From Candidula unifasciata (Eukaryota > Mollusca > Gastropoda > Stylommatophora > Geomitridae), in NCBI GenBank assembly GCA_905116865.2, contig CAJHNH020001120.1, positions 82,501-146,500 on the forward strand: a DNA stretch of 64,000 bases. Direction: 5' to 3'. Positions 22,028 to 33,244 of this stretch are shown in pieces. The translations under genes were made by a program, and so were the position numbers. Numbering within the stretch: the stretch's first letter is position 1; each line of letters begins with the position of its first letter. The notes under the pieces are model-generated. The model did no database searches. It had not been told where the DNA came from and saw nothing but the letters and a program-made list of their open reading frames with translations.

Positions 22028-22515
22028 CCACCTGCTCTTTCCAGTACCTCCATGTTTGTGATCGTGTCTTGAGTGTCACACCTACACTTTCCAGTACCTC
22101 CATGTTAGAGATCGTGTCTTGACTGTAACACCTACTCTTTCCAGTACCTCCATGTTTGTGATTATGTCTTGACTGTAACACCTGCTCTTTCCAGTACCTC
22201 CATGTTTGTGATCGTGTCTTGACTGTAACACCTGCTCTTTCCAGTACCTCCATGTTTGTGATCGTGTCTTGACTGTAACACCTGCTCTTTCCAGTTCCTC
22301 CATGTTTGTGATCGTGTCTTGACTGTAACACCTACTCTTTCCAGTGCATCCATGTTTGTGATCGTGTCTTGACTGTAACACCTACACTTTCCAGTTCCTC
22401 CATGTTTGTGATCGTGTCTTGACTGTAACACCTGCTCTTTCCAGTGCATCCATGTTTGTGATCGTGTTTTGACTGTAACACCTGCTCTTTCCAGTACCTC
22501 CGTGTTTGTGATCTT
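22028..22515. repeat. Minisatellite, 50-bp unit, about 10 copies
   Basis: Units carry CTCTTTCCAGTACCTCCATG then TTTGTGATCGTGTCTTGACT. A GTGCATCC variant and a GTTCCTCC variant alternate with GTACCTCC, suggesting unequal exchange. The four overlapping open frames of 73-135 residues on the minus strand are artefacts. Confidence 0.94.
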
Positions 22516-22674
22516 CATAAAATGGCAAGTATTTTTGGGGAGGTGTGGCATGTAAAAGTTGTTTGGCATAACAATGTATTAACATTTGAAGATGTAGTGA
22601 CATTGAAAATAAACGTATGAGCTGTGAAATCTTCTGAAAAATACCTGGCCAGCAGGCTAGTCTAATACTGTCCT

Positions 22675-22678
<4 letters not shown>

Positions 22679-22742
<64 letters not shown>

Positions 22743-23080
22743 AGGAAATAAATAAATAAGCGACGGAGAGGATGTTGTTGGAACTAGTAATGAGGGACAG
22801 ACTCGAGGAGAAAAACAGACAGCAAAGATTAGAGAGACAGTGGAAATTTTGGTAGAGGCAGAGTGCCTGAGTCAAGTTGAGACAACAGGTCAACAGAAGA
22901 GTCAGAGCGATGGGAAGGGAAGGAGTACGGCGCGGTGAGAGAGAAAACAAAACGAGAGAGAGAGAGAAACATGATGGCATATATTCAGAGCGGCGGACAC
23001 ACACACGCACACACACAGAGAGAGAAAGAGAGAGAGAGAGACAGAGAGAGGGAGAGAGAGAGGGAGAGAAATAGATAGAC
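22679..23080. repeat. GA-rich arrays
   Basis: Pure GA at 22679-22732 ending in a G run, then discontinuous GA and CA/GA at 22940-23080. Confidence 0.9.
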
Positions 23081-23944
23081 AGAGACACAGGCGCGTGAAC
23101 GGGTCTTTCATTTTACTCATGTCAAACAGTAGAATAAAAAATTACCATACACTTATCGGTACTCACACGAAGAAGAAGAAGAAGAGAGACAGAAGGGCTT
23201 ACTAGACAACAGAAAATTGGAAAGCTGTAGCTATTCTACTTGAAGTCGAACCTGTCGCCTCCAAACGACGAACGTCGCGATAAGAAGATGGGTGTACCCA
23301 GTGACAGGGTAAACAGAAGATTTATAACGGCACACGCTTAATTTACAAGTCATGGAGGTAAGCACTGATTGATGAGAAATGAAGACAAAGTAAATTAGAA
23401 ACATAAAGAACAAATAAGAAAGAAAAAATAATTCAGTGCACTGATTAATAGAATGAAACAAACAAAGGCAATAAGTAAAGAGAATATTCAATAAGAAAAA
23501 CTAATTCAATTCCCAAAAACCAACAAACAAATAATGAGTCTAACGCGGGTGCGGAAAGCAAATGAACAACACACACAAAAAGTTCAAATGTAAATAAGAT
23601 TAAAACGAGGGGAAAAAAATTGGTTGTTAAAAAATGCAGACGATGCATGACTTCCGATCGTTGCCAGATTATTTTTCTGCAGTAGGCTGAAAAGATTTTT
23701 TTGACATCATCAAAATGGCTTTCATCTTCGACGCCAAATCTGGGTAATTGGATCTGATTGAATTGGCTGAAGTTCATTCATGCAAGGGTCACTGTCTTGA
23801 CCTCTCTGCGTCATAAATCCTCCTCCCGCCAGATATAAGAGCAAGGTAATACAATCATACGATATGCAATCTCCGCAGAAATGTCATGAAGACAGAAAGT
23901 GTCGTCTTCACACCATCGCATCTATCATTGAACTTCTCTCTTCA
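23081..23944. other. Unassigned AT-rich sequence
   Basis: A short GAA run at 23170-23184. No gene supported. Confidence 0.45.
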
Positions 23945-24110
23945 CAGATGCATATCCCGGTGGAAAGTTCTGGTTGTTCGCCCACTTCTGGATTTTAAGC
24001 TGGTTCTAGAACTTGACTATTGCATGCAGATCCGTGTTACATATGGGGCTTATTAGTGCAGAATGTTGGTTCCTCACTTTTTAAGCAGATGCGCTGCCAC
24101 ATTGAAAGAC
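23945..24110 (-). mobile_element. GAA-tailed SINE-like repeat, diverged copy
   Basis: On the plus strand: CCCGGTGGAAAGTTCTGGTT, GTTCGCCCACTTCTGG and CTGGTTCTAGAACTTGACTA, then a GCATGCAGATCCGTGTTAC block, the reverse complement of the family core. The GAA tail has been lost or replaced (TCTTCACAGATG). Confidence 0.65.
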
Positions 24111-24224
24111 AAATCGATTTTTGTTTTCGCAAAACAGCCAACAAGGTGACCTTCAGTTTGACATGCCTGCCTTAGAGGACATGCTTGACTAAAACTGCAG
24201 TTGAATGTCTATCGTTGAAGGAGA

Positions 24225-24297
24225 TGCTGGTAGAGTGGCTAGAGCGTGTGAAGACCCCATGTTCGAATCCTCGGTAATGTTATAGAACTGTATCAGG

Positions 24298-24349
<52 letters not shown>

Positions 24350-24355
24350 TACACA
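24225..24355 (+). mobile_element. tRNA-like SINE head followed by CA array
   Basis: A-box-like TGGTAGAGTGGCTAGAG from 24229 and B box GTTCGAATCC at 24261-24270. A CA array at 24300-24344 begins about 30 bp further on, where the tail would be. The head is not flanked by a pairing acceptor stem. Confidence 0.6.
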
Positions 24356-24869
24356 CCATAACCTGCAGAATGCGTGGTGACTGTACTAGACTTCGAAAAA
24401 CACATTCATAGACTCAAACCCCTTCCCCACCTCTTTACAGCCACCACGCACCCTTTCTTGTTCGAATCTGCGCTTAAACTGCTAGTCTTCCTCTTTAAAA
24501 AAAAAAAAATAAATAACTAGTTGTATCTTCAGTCATTTTTTAAAATAATTGTATTTATGTCCTATGTCTTCAAATGGGTCAGCAGTGGACTTTACTGTGA
24601 TTCTTGTACTCGATATATTTATATTGCTTTCCTAAACACAATATGCCAGGTTGTTTTAGCGGAAGCAGATAATATGCCAGGATTTACACGGAGGAGAAAC
24701 CCTGGTAGTACGACACCCAGAAGAGGGAAAGAAATGTGAGAATTATGTTGTTTGAAATATTTTTATTTAGGTGACTTTTTAAATCAATTATTTGTAGATT
24801 GAATCTTTTTTAATTAACATTTTTAAATCAGTTATTTGTAGATTGAATCTTTTTTAATTAAAACTCACT
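24356..24869. other. Unassigned sequence
   Basis: An imperfect direct repeat of about 48 bp (TTTTTAAATCAATTATTTGT and TTTTTAAATCAGTTATTTGT) lies at 24775-24862. No gene. Confidence 0.5.
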
Positions 24870-24894
24870 CACACCCATATATATATATATATAT

Positions 24895-24942
24895 ACACAA
24901 ACACCCATATATATATATATATATATATATGGGTGTTTGTGT
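24895..24942. repeat. Perfect 48-bp palindrome around an AT array
   Basis: ACACAAACACCC at 24895-24906 and its exact complement GGGTGTTTGTGT at 24931-24942 flank 24 bp of pure AT. No spacer is present, so cruciform extrusion is plausible. A shorter related ACACCCATAT block precedes it at 24871. Confidence 0.92.
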
Positions 24943-24984
24943 GTGAGTGTGTTGGTGTGTTGGTGTGTGGGTGTGAGTGAGTCT

Positions 24985-25059
24985 GGCAGACACACAGACA
25001 GACATTAGTGTTCCCACCCACGGTAGATTTACCGATTGCAGACTTCACCCAGTCTGAGT
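24985..25059. repeat. Short dispersed duplicate (partner at 18661)
   Basis: The same sequence as 18661-18752 with one substitution, embedded between GT-rich and AT-rich simple repeats. Confidence 0.85.
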
Positions 25060-25625
25060 GATATATATATATATATATGGATACGTGGCAAAATAGGTGA
25101 ATAGAGAGAGGGAAAATGGGGAGAGATTTTAGAGATGTAAAACTGAAGATAAGACAGTTTCAATCAACAAAAAAGTATTCCGAATCAACGGTTTATTTTG
25201 TAAATAATATGTCTGCTTCTGTCTTCTTTTATCCTCCTCTTTCTCTTCTTCCTCCCCATCTTCTACTTTATTCTCCTTCTTTTCTTAGTTTTCTTCCTCC
25301 TTATCCTTTATTTCCTCTTCCTTCTCTTTTTCGTTCTTATCCTTTATTTACATATCCTTCTCTCATTTTTCATCTTTCACCTCAAATACCTTCCCCCTCC
25401 TCCACACTACCTCTACTTCTTCGACGTCTTGTCAAGGCTTGGCGTACCAAACTTGTTTTAAGTTCGTGTCCACGTTGAAAAATCACAATTATATTACATG
25501 TTTATCACAAGCCACTTGTTGTGTGCAATCCAAAGATTCACACTATTGACGACCGCTAATGAACATGAGATATGTCGAGAGACACGACGTCATTTGCCGA
25601 CAGAAGAATTAGACAGAAGACAGTT
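25060..25625. other. Unassigned, pyrimidine-rich
   Basis: TTCTC-rich stretch at about 25215-25420 gives a 120-residue low-complexity frame; no gene. Confidence 0.5.
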
Positions 25626-25745
25626 ACTTCTTCTTCTTGTTCACCGGCTGTGAATTCCGGCGGTAACTCGCGGTTGTTCGTCCAAAATGGACTTTTGGCT
25701 TTTACCTTGACCTGAGTTTTGCGTGTACATCCGTTTTACTGGCTT
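25626..25745 (-). mobile_element. GAA-tailed SINE-like repeat
   Basis: On the plus strand it starts with a short TTC run, then GTTCACCGGCTGTGAATTCC, GGCGGTAACTCGCGGTTGTT, CGTCC and later CATCCGTTTTACTGGCTTAT. Read on the minus strand this is the family order ending in CCGGTGAAC then GAA units. The AAGCCAGTAAAACGG block is shared with the copy at 58640. Confidence 0.72.
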
Positions 25746-26169
25746 ATTTGTTCGCAGTTCTCGTTCCCCGGATCTCCGGCACATGTACTCCGACTTCGGA
25801 GGAAAGAAGACAGTTACAAGAAAGGGTAGGAAGGGCAGAGGCTTGTATTGATATGTCCTGATACCGCAGTTCGCGGGAGAGCAAAGTCTCTGAGCTCCAT
25901 GTTGGAGGAAAGGAATTATCCTACCGTCATTGAGTGCAGTAATTGTAACATATTCATTTCATGGACACACATTATATCTGTGGAGAATTGTTAAATAAAC
26001 GTATTGACTGTCAACGACGTGTTCTCAAATGCACAAGTTTCAACAGTTGACCTTGTTGGTGGCGTGTTTCTGCCTGTCATTGGTTTTGACATTTGTTACC
26101 CCTAGAGTCATAAGTTACTTGGACTTAGTACGGCATGGACCTGGGACTACATTCCATCGGAATAATCTT
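25746..26169. other. Unassigned sequence
   Basis: No gene supported. Confidence 0.4.
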
Positions 26170-26866
26170 CTTCTTTTGTCAAAATCTTCTTGTACCGCTA
26201 GGCGTCGCAGTCTATCAGATGATCGGCAACCGAGCTAGGGCGCGCTCAGTCGCTTCATATGCCGTGATGTTATGAAGTCTCAAGTTGTCCGTGACTCCTT
26301 CAATCCATCTTCTTCTTGGTCTTCCCCTGCCTCTAGGTGTTTCGATTTTCATGTTGTATGCTCTTGATGCTGGCATCGTTGGTTCCATTCTCACTAGGTG
26401 ACCAAACCATTTCATTCTTTGCTTCTCAATAAATTTAACGATGGGTATGGTCCAATAGTTCTTGTAAACACATCGTTTCTCACTCGATCTCTTCTGGTTT
26501 TATTCGCAGCCATTCTCAAACATCTCATTTCACAGGTGGTTAGTCTTCTCTCGTGTTCTTTCGTTAATGTCCAAGTCTGACATTGATAACCTAATGTCGG
26601 TATAAACATGTATTTATAATTTGTCTTTTTATCTCAGCTGGAATAGCAGGGTGTTTTAAAATTGGGGCAAGCTGGTATGCGACATTGTTGGCTTGTTGGA
26701 TTCTTGCTTCGATCTCTCTGTCTATTTTACCATTGAATGTAAAGATACTTCCCAAGTATTTAAATTCTTGCACTTGTTTTAGACTGTGATCTAGAATCTT
26801 TATGTCGATGGTCTGTTGCTCTCTACTTATGCTCATGACTTCTGTCTTTTCAGTATTGATCTTCAT
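26170..26866 (-). pseudogene. Non-LTR retrotransposon RT fragment, RTE-like, frameshifted
   Basis: Three minus-strand frames encode consecutive ORF2 blocks: INTEKTEVMSIS with QEFKYLGSIFTFNGKIDREI (26866 to 26591), IPTLGYQCQTWTLTKEHERR with CEMRCLRMA (26609 to 26412), and MKWFGHLVRMEPTMPASRAY with RGRGRPRRRWIEGV (26415 to 26215). At least two frameshifts break it and the upstream FADD core is missing. After the stop the minus strand carries a short AGAAGAAGA tract that may be its 3' tail. Confidence 0.85.
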
Positions 26867-27245
26867 ATGATGCTTGAGGCAACTGTCGTGTAACGGAATA
26901 ATCTATGCACAGAATATCGCCGTACAGTATAGGAGGCCAAGCCGGTCCGTGATCTTTAAGGTTCCAATCCTGTGAAATCAAGCCACTCACCGCTTGCAAT
27001 GGTTTGAATTTAGCAGATGTTTCTTTTAGAAATTGGTCTGAAGGAAACATTTCTCCCTACGCAGATCGCACAAAGGTGAGTGGCATCGAACTAAACACGA
27101 GTCTCGCAGTTCCAGTGATGTTCCCCAGAGGACTTCAAGGGAATTACACTTGTGATTCAGTTGTAAAGCGTAAAAACGACTATCATAGCTAAAGGCAAAC
27201 GACCTGACTATCACTATGGGAACCAGTATACCTGCTCCAACCAGA
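26867..27245. other. Unassigned sequence
   Basis: No gene supported. Confidence 0.4.
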
Positions 27246-27246
27246 T

Positions 27247-27249
<3 letters not shown>

Positions 27250-27292
<43 letters not shown>

Positions 27293-27339
27293 CTCTCTCT
27301 CTCTCTCATAAACACCCAGACGCATGCATATAAACATAC

Positions 27340-27381
<42 letters not shown>

Positions 27382-27386
27382 CGCAC

Positions 27387-27441
<55 letters not shown>

Positions 27442-27460
27442 AGAGAGAGAGAGAGAGAGG
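27250..27460. repeat. CT array facing a GA array
   Basis: CT units at 27250-27308 and GA units at 27341-27459 are separated by about 30 bp, so the strand is self-complementary over much of this span. Confidence 0.93.
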
Positions 27461-27609
27461 TTTTGAATGTAATCTCCTGGAACTGACAAATCTAACCAGG
27501 CGTTAAAACAAAAGATTTATTTGGCTGAACAAACATTTTCATATAAACATTTTTGAGTTTGATAAGCAGGAGGAGCATGAGGAGAAGGAGAAAGAATAAG
27601 AAATAGTAG

Positions 27610-27852
27610 GAGTAGAAAAAGAAGGGGAAGAAGAAGAAGAAGAAGTAGAAGAAGAAGAAGAAGAAGAAGAAGAAGAAGAAGAAGAAGAAGAAGAAGAAGA
27701 AGAAGAAGAAGAAGAAGACAGTGTCAAACTGAAACCGGGAAAAAGAGGAATATAGAGGTAGTGGAGATAGAAGGAAGTAGACTAAGTGCGAGACTGAGAA
27801 AGAGATAAAAAGATGAGATGGGGTTGTTGGGGGGAGAGACAGTGAGATAGAG

Positions 27853-27934
<82 letters not shown>
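27610..27934. repeat. GAA array, then GATA and GA arrays
   Basis: GAA units at 27625-27718; GATA units at about 27853-27911 continuing into GA to 27933. No retrotransposon 3' end is recognisable beside the GAA block. Confidence 0.93.
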
Positions 27935-27939
<5 letters not shown>

Positions 27940-28259
27940 ACAGAGAGAAAGAGTGATAGAGGAGCGATGAAATAATGACGCTCCCAAAAAAAGGAAGTCG
28001 TTCCCCTTGATTCGAAGCTGTACTGTTGGCGCACATGAGAAACATGGAGTTTCGGCTTTTCCCTCTAAATCTATCCAGATGCTTCTGCGATGCGGCAGTA
28101 TACTTTGGGAAACATGTACCAGAGATGCACGACTGGAGGAGAATCGTCAGGTGTGCTTCTTTAGGCACCATCTAGATCTTCTTCTTTCTCCTGTGTTAAC
28201 CCTTAAAATGGATGCTGTCACTTTATCTTCTGGTCTACAGATAGGCTGCGATATCTGAA
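27935..28259. other. Unassigned sequence
   Basis: No gene supported. Confidence 0.4.
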
Positions 28260-28422
28260 CCTTTCAAATTGAAGCCCCACTCTGGCTTTTGTCAGGGGCC
28301 GCAATATAGGCAGGCCAATTGTCTGAACGCGGTTTCTGGGACCTCTCCACGGTGATCCTCATCCACATGGTGGCACTTTGTGTCATCGGGTGTTTATCGC
28401 TTGTGTGATGTCCTGGTGGGGT
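28260..28422 (-). mobile_element. Dispersed ~165-bp repeat, copy 3
   Basis: GAAGCCCCACTCTGGCTTTT at 28271, GTGATCCTCATCCACATGGT and TTTATCGCTTGTGTGATGTC match copies 2 and 4. Confidence 0.75.
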
Positions 28423-28619
28423 AGAAAGTCAGTCAACCTTTCAACTCAAAATCCAAGCAAATCCGAAAATAGTCGCATTTAAAGACATGCTTGTTAGATG
28501 CTAGTTGGCGTTGTCTTTGTCCCCTTTCTAAAATGTGTCACAGAACTGATTCGGAAAGACAAGTTTTTAACGAAATCGGCAATGTCAAAATAATTAACAA
28601 AAACCTTCATCGATGATCG

Positions 28620-28750
28620 GCGTTATGTGGCCTATACATTGAGAACCCCTTCCTAATGCCCTGATGCCGGGTTCGATCCCATCTGCAGGCGATTTGACAG
28701 CAGACTGTCTTGCGTTGGGTTTGACATAAACTACTAAACGTAAATAAGTC
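28620..28750 (+). mobile_element. tRNA-like SINE fragment
   Basis: A-box-like ATGTGGCCTATACATTGAG at 28625-28643 and B box GGTTCGATCC at 28670-28679, followed by about 70 bp ending in AAATAAG. Confidence 0.5.
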
Positions 28751-28769
28751 TAAAAAGACTGAATGTTGA

Positions 28770-29085
28770 ATTAAGAAACGACATCACAGCACTCGGGACA
28801 CTCCCATAAGCGCTCCGTCCCCATCTTCAGCAGCAAGCGAAGAGTTAAAATTCCGATGACACCAGTAACAGTCTGATTGTACATCCGTCTCGCCCCTCCC
28901 CCAAGTCTCGAGCGTCGGCCAGATCCCCTTGTAACTCCTCGCAGTGCCATTCTCCTCAGACCGTAATGATCTATCTGTGCCTCCGCACTGTTCACTCGCT
29001 CCCAAAGGGCCCTCACAACATCCAGCTTGTCATACATCAGTTCACTACCAAGTGGTCCAGAACCGGCCAGTCTATCCGCCTGTCT
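28770..29085 (-). pseudogene. RNase H-type retrotransposon C-terminus, family 1
   Basis: The minus-strand frame reads RQADRLAGSGPLGSELMYDK, VVRALWERVNSAEAQIDHYG, GVTRGSGRRSR and ends MGTERLWECPECCDVVS. QADRLA is the end of the RNase H fold with the catalytic Asp; the normal GNE before it is lost to unrelated sequence, so the copy is truncated there. The C-terminal CPEC is intact. It aligns residue by residue with the copy at 47826-48226. Confidence 0.83.
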
Positions 29086-29204
29086 AAAAAGAAAAGACAC
29101 ATCAGCGAACAAACAAACAAAACACAAAATACCGGGGTTGGTTATGCAAAATCATGTAAAGGATGGATAACTAACATCAGCAATGAAATGGGTTTTGAGG
29201 TTTT

Positions 29205-29375
29205 GAACACCGGATCAACATCACGGCACACGGGTGTAACCATAAGTGCTTCGTTATTCTTTTAACTCGTCTGAGTCCTAAGAAGATCAGCACAGCGCAC
29301 AGGGTCTGTAGCACCGATGAGAATCCTGAAATACTTTTGGTAAATTTTAAACTCCAAATTGTTGCTGAGACGTCG
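29205..29375. mobile_element. Dispersed repeat shared with the 56-kb insertion
   Basis: GGATCAACATCACGGCAC, CATAAGTGCT-CGTT and TTTTAACTCCAAATT blocks occur in the same order as in 56025-56190. This copy lacks the tRNA-like head seen in the other copy. Confidence 0.7.
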
Positions 29376-29440
29376 AATTATAACATCTATGGAGGTTAAA
29401 CGGGGTACCTGGGATCTATCTTGTCGGTCTGCTGTCCATT

Positions 29441-29902
29441 CTTCTTCTTCTTCTTCTTCACTTCCTCTTTTACCGCTGTGGGTGTCGAGGGAGATATAAG
29501 TTTCTGTTTCTAGCTCTTCTGGCTGCCTCGACCATAGGCACATCGTGCTGTTGTAGAGTTTCTCTGATGTTATCCTTTCATCTTGTTCGTGGTCTACCTC
29601 GTGCTCTACGTCCTTCTTCTCTTTCCATGTATGTTTTGTATGGTACGGTGTCACAAGGCATTCTCTCTAAGTGGGCAAACCATTTCACTTGCTGTCTTTG
29701 TATGTAATCCAGAATTGGTTCTGTGCCGACTTTTTCTCTTATGATCTCATTCCTGATCTTATCTGTTATGGTCACTCCTACAGCCCTTCTCATACATCTC
29801 ATTTCCATGGTTTCTAATTTTCTTTTATGGTTTGTTGTGAGTGACCATGTCTGGCACTGGTAGCACAGAGTTGGAATAAATATGCTTTGAATAAGATGTC
29901 TC
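29441..29902 (-). pseudogene. RT C-terminal fragment, GTEPILDYI family
   Basis: The minus strand encodes IPTLCYQCQTWSLTTNHKRK, CMRRAVGVTITDKIRNEIIR, GTEPILDYIQRQQVKWFAHL, GRRARGRPRTR, a stop, then DNIRETLQQHDVPMVEAARR and YLPRHPQR. The stop replaces the Trp of the usual RTRWKDN and is shared with the copy at 39958. The 5' end is truncated at about 29902. The 3' end reads AGCGGTAAAAGAGGAAGTGA followed by GAA units (TTC at 29441-29459). Confidence 0.87.
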
Positions 29903-30059
29903 CTTTGAGACTCAGTCCAGACTGAGACTGTTTAATATCATGAGGGTATGGTCAACAGTGACTTAGTAGCACGCAGGGGACAAACTGACCCATCCTTAAC
30001 AGGACGTTGCAAAACCAATGACAGCATCCTAAGGCTGAGTGGTATTACAAGGCAATGTT

Positions 30060-30230
30060 ACGCTCAGTAGGTTGAGGACACTGGGTTCTCATGCAACAGA
30101 CCCAGGGTTGAATACCAAGTTAGGTTGTCAGTGTTTGTTTCCTGTACGGGCGAACACAAAATCCCCGCTTGCACAACCATGATAACTGCATTGGCCATGC
30201 GGCCCTGAAATCTCAGTGTGAAAGACTACC
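30060..30230 (+). mobile_element. tRNA-like SINE
   Basis: A-box-like CTCAGTAGGTTGAGGAC at 30063-30079 and B box GGGTTGAATACC at 30105-30116, followed by about 110 bp of unknown body. Confidence 0.6.
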
Positions 30231-30385
30231 CCACCCCTAAGGCCGCTTTTTATTTCTGCCTGCACTGCAAATGTGGTAAAAGCAGATAATAATTTGCAGT
30301 TTCAATGCACCAAGACACATATGTATACAAACACACACTGAAGAAAATACATTTTTTGGGGTCTTTATACTTCTTGTCCGAGTTC

Positions 30386-30399
30386 TCTCTCTCTGTGTC

Positions 30400-30455
<56 letters not shown>
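30386..30455. repeat. CT dinucleotide array
   Basis: CT units with a few TG interruptions at the left. Confidence 0.95.
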
Positions 30456-30457
<2 letters not shown>

Positions 30458-30720
30458 TCTCACACTCTATCCTCCTCTCTCCCTTGTCTCAAAAGAAAAA
30501 AGCATAATATAAAAAAATAGCATGCTATGATCTGATACATCTGTGCTGCAATCTAAGCAAATATATAATACGAAACAGCAATAGCACACATTATTTCCTT
30601 TTTCTCTTTCTGCGCACGCCTCAAGATCGCGGCTGGTGCGCTGTATTGTGGTTTTATGCAAGTCTTCGATATTTGCACTTGTCCAACTGCCCCTAATGAC
30701 TGAGCCCCTCGCTTTTAACG

Positions 30721-31135
30721 CAGTGGTTGTCAACCTGAGGACGAGCCTGCAAGTGTTGGGAGGAGGAGGAGGTGGGTGGAGGCAACGATGACATCAAACA
30801 ATGTTGATGTTATACTGCGCTTCCAGCGAGATGGGGAGAATGATTTCAGATGTGGATTGTCCAATATCAGATAGCGCCAACCATGCCTTTGAAATTTGGT
30901 CACTAAGTCACCTCTTGTTGGTGATTGTTTCTTTTGTTACTTGTCACTTTGATTCATGAGTAGGTTTTTTCCCCCTCTTCCACGTTCTTATTCATATTGC
31001 CTGAGATTGGTCTTTTGGTCTTTTTTTCAATCACATTGTTTTAAAGGCGACCATAAGGGTGGAAACAGTAAGGTGCGGGTGTCCTATAATATACTCAACA
31101 GGGGCATCGCCTGAAAGAAAGGCTGAAAACCTCTG
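30721..31135. mobile_element. Probable hAT-like MITE, 415 bp
   Basis: The left end CAGTGGTTGTCAACCTG and the inverted right end CAGAGGTTTTCAGCCTTT are matching hAT-type termini. The flanking 8-mers (TTTTAACG, CCCTAAGA) no longer match, so the target duplication is lost or the edges are off. No transposase frame. Confidence 0.52.
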
Positions 31136-31680
31136 CCCTAAGAGATTTCAGAAACTATGCATGTAGCAGTAAATACTTTTCTCCACTTTGAATGACAACT
31201 GCGACTGGGAGCTGGCCAACATGGCGAGCGCCATTCCTGCCCGCGTGTGCGCAAAGTGTGAGAGACGCACGTGTGAAGGCGTTCAACAGTTGGCATGGAA
31301 CTGAAGAAAAAAAAAACCTTAAGAGGAACCAAGAAAAGAGGCAGCAGAGAGAAAGGTTCCAGTGAAGGGAGAACGGACAGGGCAACAGTTGGATTCTAAG
31401 TTGGGGATGTATATTTCTGTTACGTCCGGAGCCAAATGTGTAGAATGTTGATAAAGACCGGAATTTGAAATTTGTTATTACAAAAGTAAGTTACACAACA
31501 CTGTTGTTTCTGAATGGTTAATTACAGGGCGGACAGTAGAGTGTGTCTTTAAAGTAATGGAGCTGATAAAAAGAAAATATTAGTGGGGTGGAAGTGGGGG
31601 GGGGGGGGGTGTGCCTTGTCAGCCTACTTACATATTTTCTGGAGGCCTTTAAGGGGATTAAGCCCCAGGTACAATTATAA
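31136..31680. other. Unassigned sequence
   Basis: No gene supported. Confidence 0.4.
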
Positions 31681-31799
31681 AAATGATGATGATGATGATA
31701 GTAATAATAATAATAATAATAACAATAATAATAGTAATAATAATCTGCTAAATAGCACATATGTGTAAAAATATATTTGACATTTTGTGATATATGAGT
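31681..31799. repeat. ATG/AAT triplet repeats with TCTGCTAAATAGCAC flank
   Basis: GATGAT and AATAAT units to 31745. The following TAATCTGCTAAATAGCAC resembles sequence after similar triplet arrays at 15240 and 57670. Confidence 0.7.
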
Positions 31800-31866
31800 G
31801 GCCAAATCGACTACAGGCAGAATTGAACTCGATACGCCGGCATTACGAGGCCACAGACACCGACCC
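31800..31866 (-). mobile_element. tRNA-like SINE head
   Basis: On the minus strand: A-box-like GTCGGTGTCTGTGGCCTCG (31864-31846) and B box GAGTTCAATTC (31830-31820). The spacer TAATGCCGG is shared with the SINE at 12136-12355. Confidence 0.6.
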
Positions 31867-31868
31867 GC

Positions 31869-32439
31869 TGGAATTTACAACCGGTGAATTCTAAGAAGAC
31901 GAAGAAGAAGAAAAAGAAGAAGAAGACGAAAAAGAAGAAGAAGAAAAAGAAGAAGGAGAAAAAGAAAAAGAAGAAGAAGAAGAAGAAGAAGAAGAAGAAG
32001 AAGAAGAAGAAGAAGAAAAAAAAAAGAAGAAGAAGAAGAAGAAGAAGAAGAAGAAGAAGAAGAAGAAGAAGAAGAAGAGAAGAAAGAAGAAGAAAGAAGA
32101 AAAAGAAGAAGAAGAAGGAGAAGAAGGAGAAGAAAAAGAAGGAGAAGAAGGAGAAGAAGAAGAAGAAGAAGAAGAAGAAGAAGAAGAAGAAGAAGAAGAA
32201 GAAGAAGAAGAAAAAGAAGAAGAAGAAGGAGAAGAAGGAGAAGAAAAAGAAGGAGAAGAAGGAGAAGAAGAAGAAGAAGAAGAAGAAGAAGAAGAAGAAG
32301 AAGAAGAAGAAGAAGAAGAAGAAGAAGAAGAAGAAGAAGAAGAAGAAGAAGAAGAAAAAAAAAAGAAGAAGAAGAAGAAGAAGAAGAAAAAGAAGAAAAG
32401 AAGAAGAAGAAGAAGAAGAAGAAGAAGAAGAAGGAGAAG

Positions 32440-32472
<33 letters not shown>

Positions 32473-32490
32473 GAAGAAGAAAAATAAGAG
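31869..32490. repeat. GAA array, about 600 bp, seeded by a SINE-like 3' end
   Basis: Starts with TGGAATTTACAACCGGTGAA, a diverged version of the GGAGTTTACAGCCGGTGAA end of the GAA-tailed family, then about 600 bp of GAA with AAA and GGA interruptions. A block of about 115 bp (AGAAGGAGAAGAAGGAGAAG followed by AAAAAGAAGG) occurs twice, at about 32112 and 32226, indicating internal duplication. Confidence 0.88.
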
Positions 32491-32929
32491 AAAAAAGAAG
32501 AAAGTATATATTGTCTCATCTGTTCATGGAATCTGAATTTAGTTGACCATTTAAGCCTAGTTAAAAACAACCACGTGTAGCCTCCACAAAGATGGTTGGC
32601 TACAGTCTACCCACTTTTGTTTTCTAAGATTATTACGTGGTAAGGGCCCAATGTGTTCCACGGTTTGACTCTTGTACTTCTGCCCGAAAAACTAAGAGAA
32701 TTTAATCCACGAAAGGAAGACAGAAAGAAAAGAAAGAAAAACAGAGAATGATGATGGCATTTTTGAAGATGATGATGACTGAACTCATGAAGATGTGATG
32801 ACGATAGTGGTAGTGGTGGTGGTGGTGGTGACGATGATGATGTTAAAACGTAATAGTCAGCAACTGACCCGCTGTGTTTACTTCCTCTAACCACAAATAT
32901 GAATATTATTTCAAGTCCTCGCCATGTGG
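32491..32929. other. Unassigned sequence
   Basis: GATGAT and GGTGGT triplets at 32750-32845; no gene. Confidence 0.45.
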
Positions 32930-33098
32930 GATGCAATTTTTGTTATTTCGAAGCCCTACCCTAGCATTTGTCGGCAGCCCTAAATATAACCTGACGGTTG
33001 AACGAGGTTTCCGGGACCTTTCCAAAGGTGATCCTCATCCGCATGGAGGCACTTTGTGTCACCGGGTGTTTATCGTTTGTGTGATGACCTGGTGGGGT
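32930..33098 (-). mobile_element. Dispersed ~165-bp repeat, copy 4
   Basis: ATGCAATTTTTGTTATTTCG, AAGCCCTACCCTAGCATTTG and CACTTTGTGTCACCGGGTGT match the other copies, including the AT-rich end upstream of GAAGCCC. Confidence 0.75.
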
Positions 33099-33244
33099 AC
33101 AACTTACTTACTTACCTACCACAGCCTCAAGTCTTTTGATTAAAAGTAGCGCTGGAAGCTAAGGGATGACGCCTTTCAAGTTCTCTCTTTTCCTCCCCCC
33201 TTCCCCCAAATCAGAAACCTTTAGGGACTAATCGACCCCTCTAA

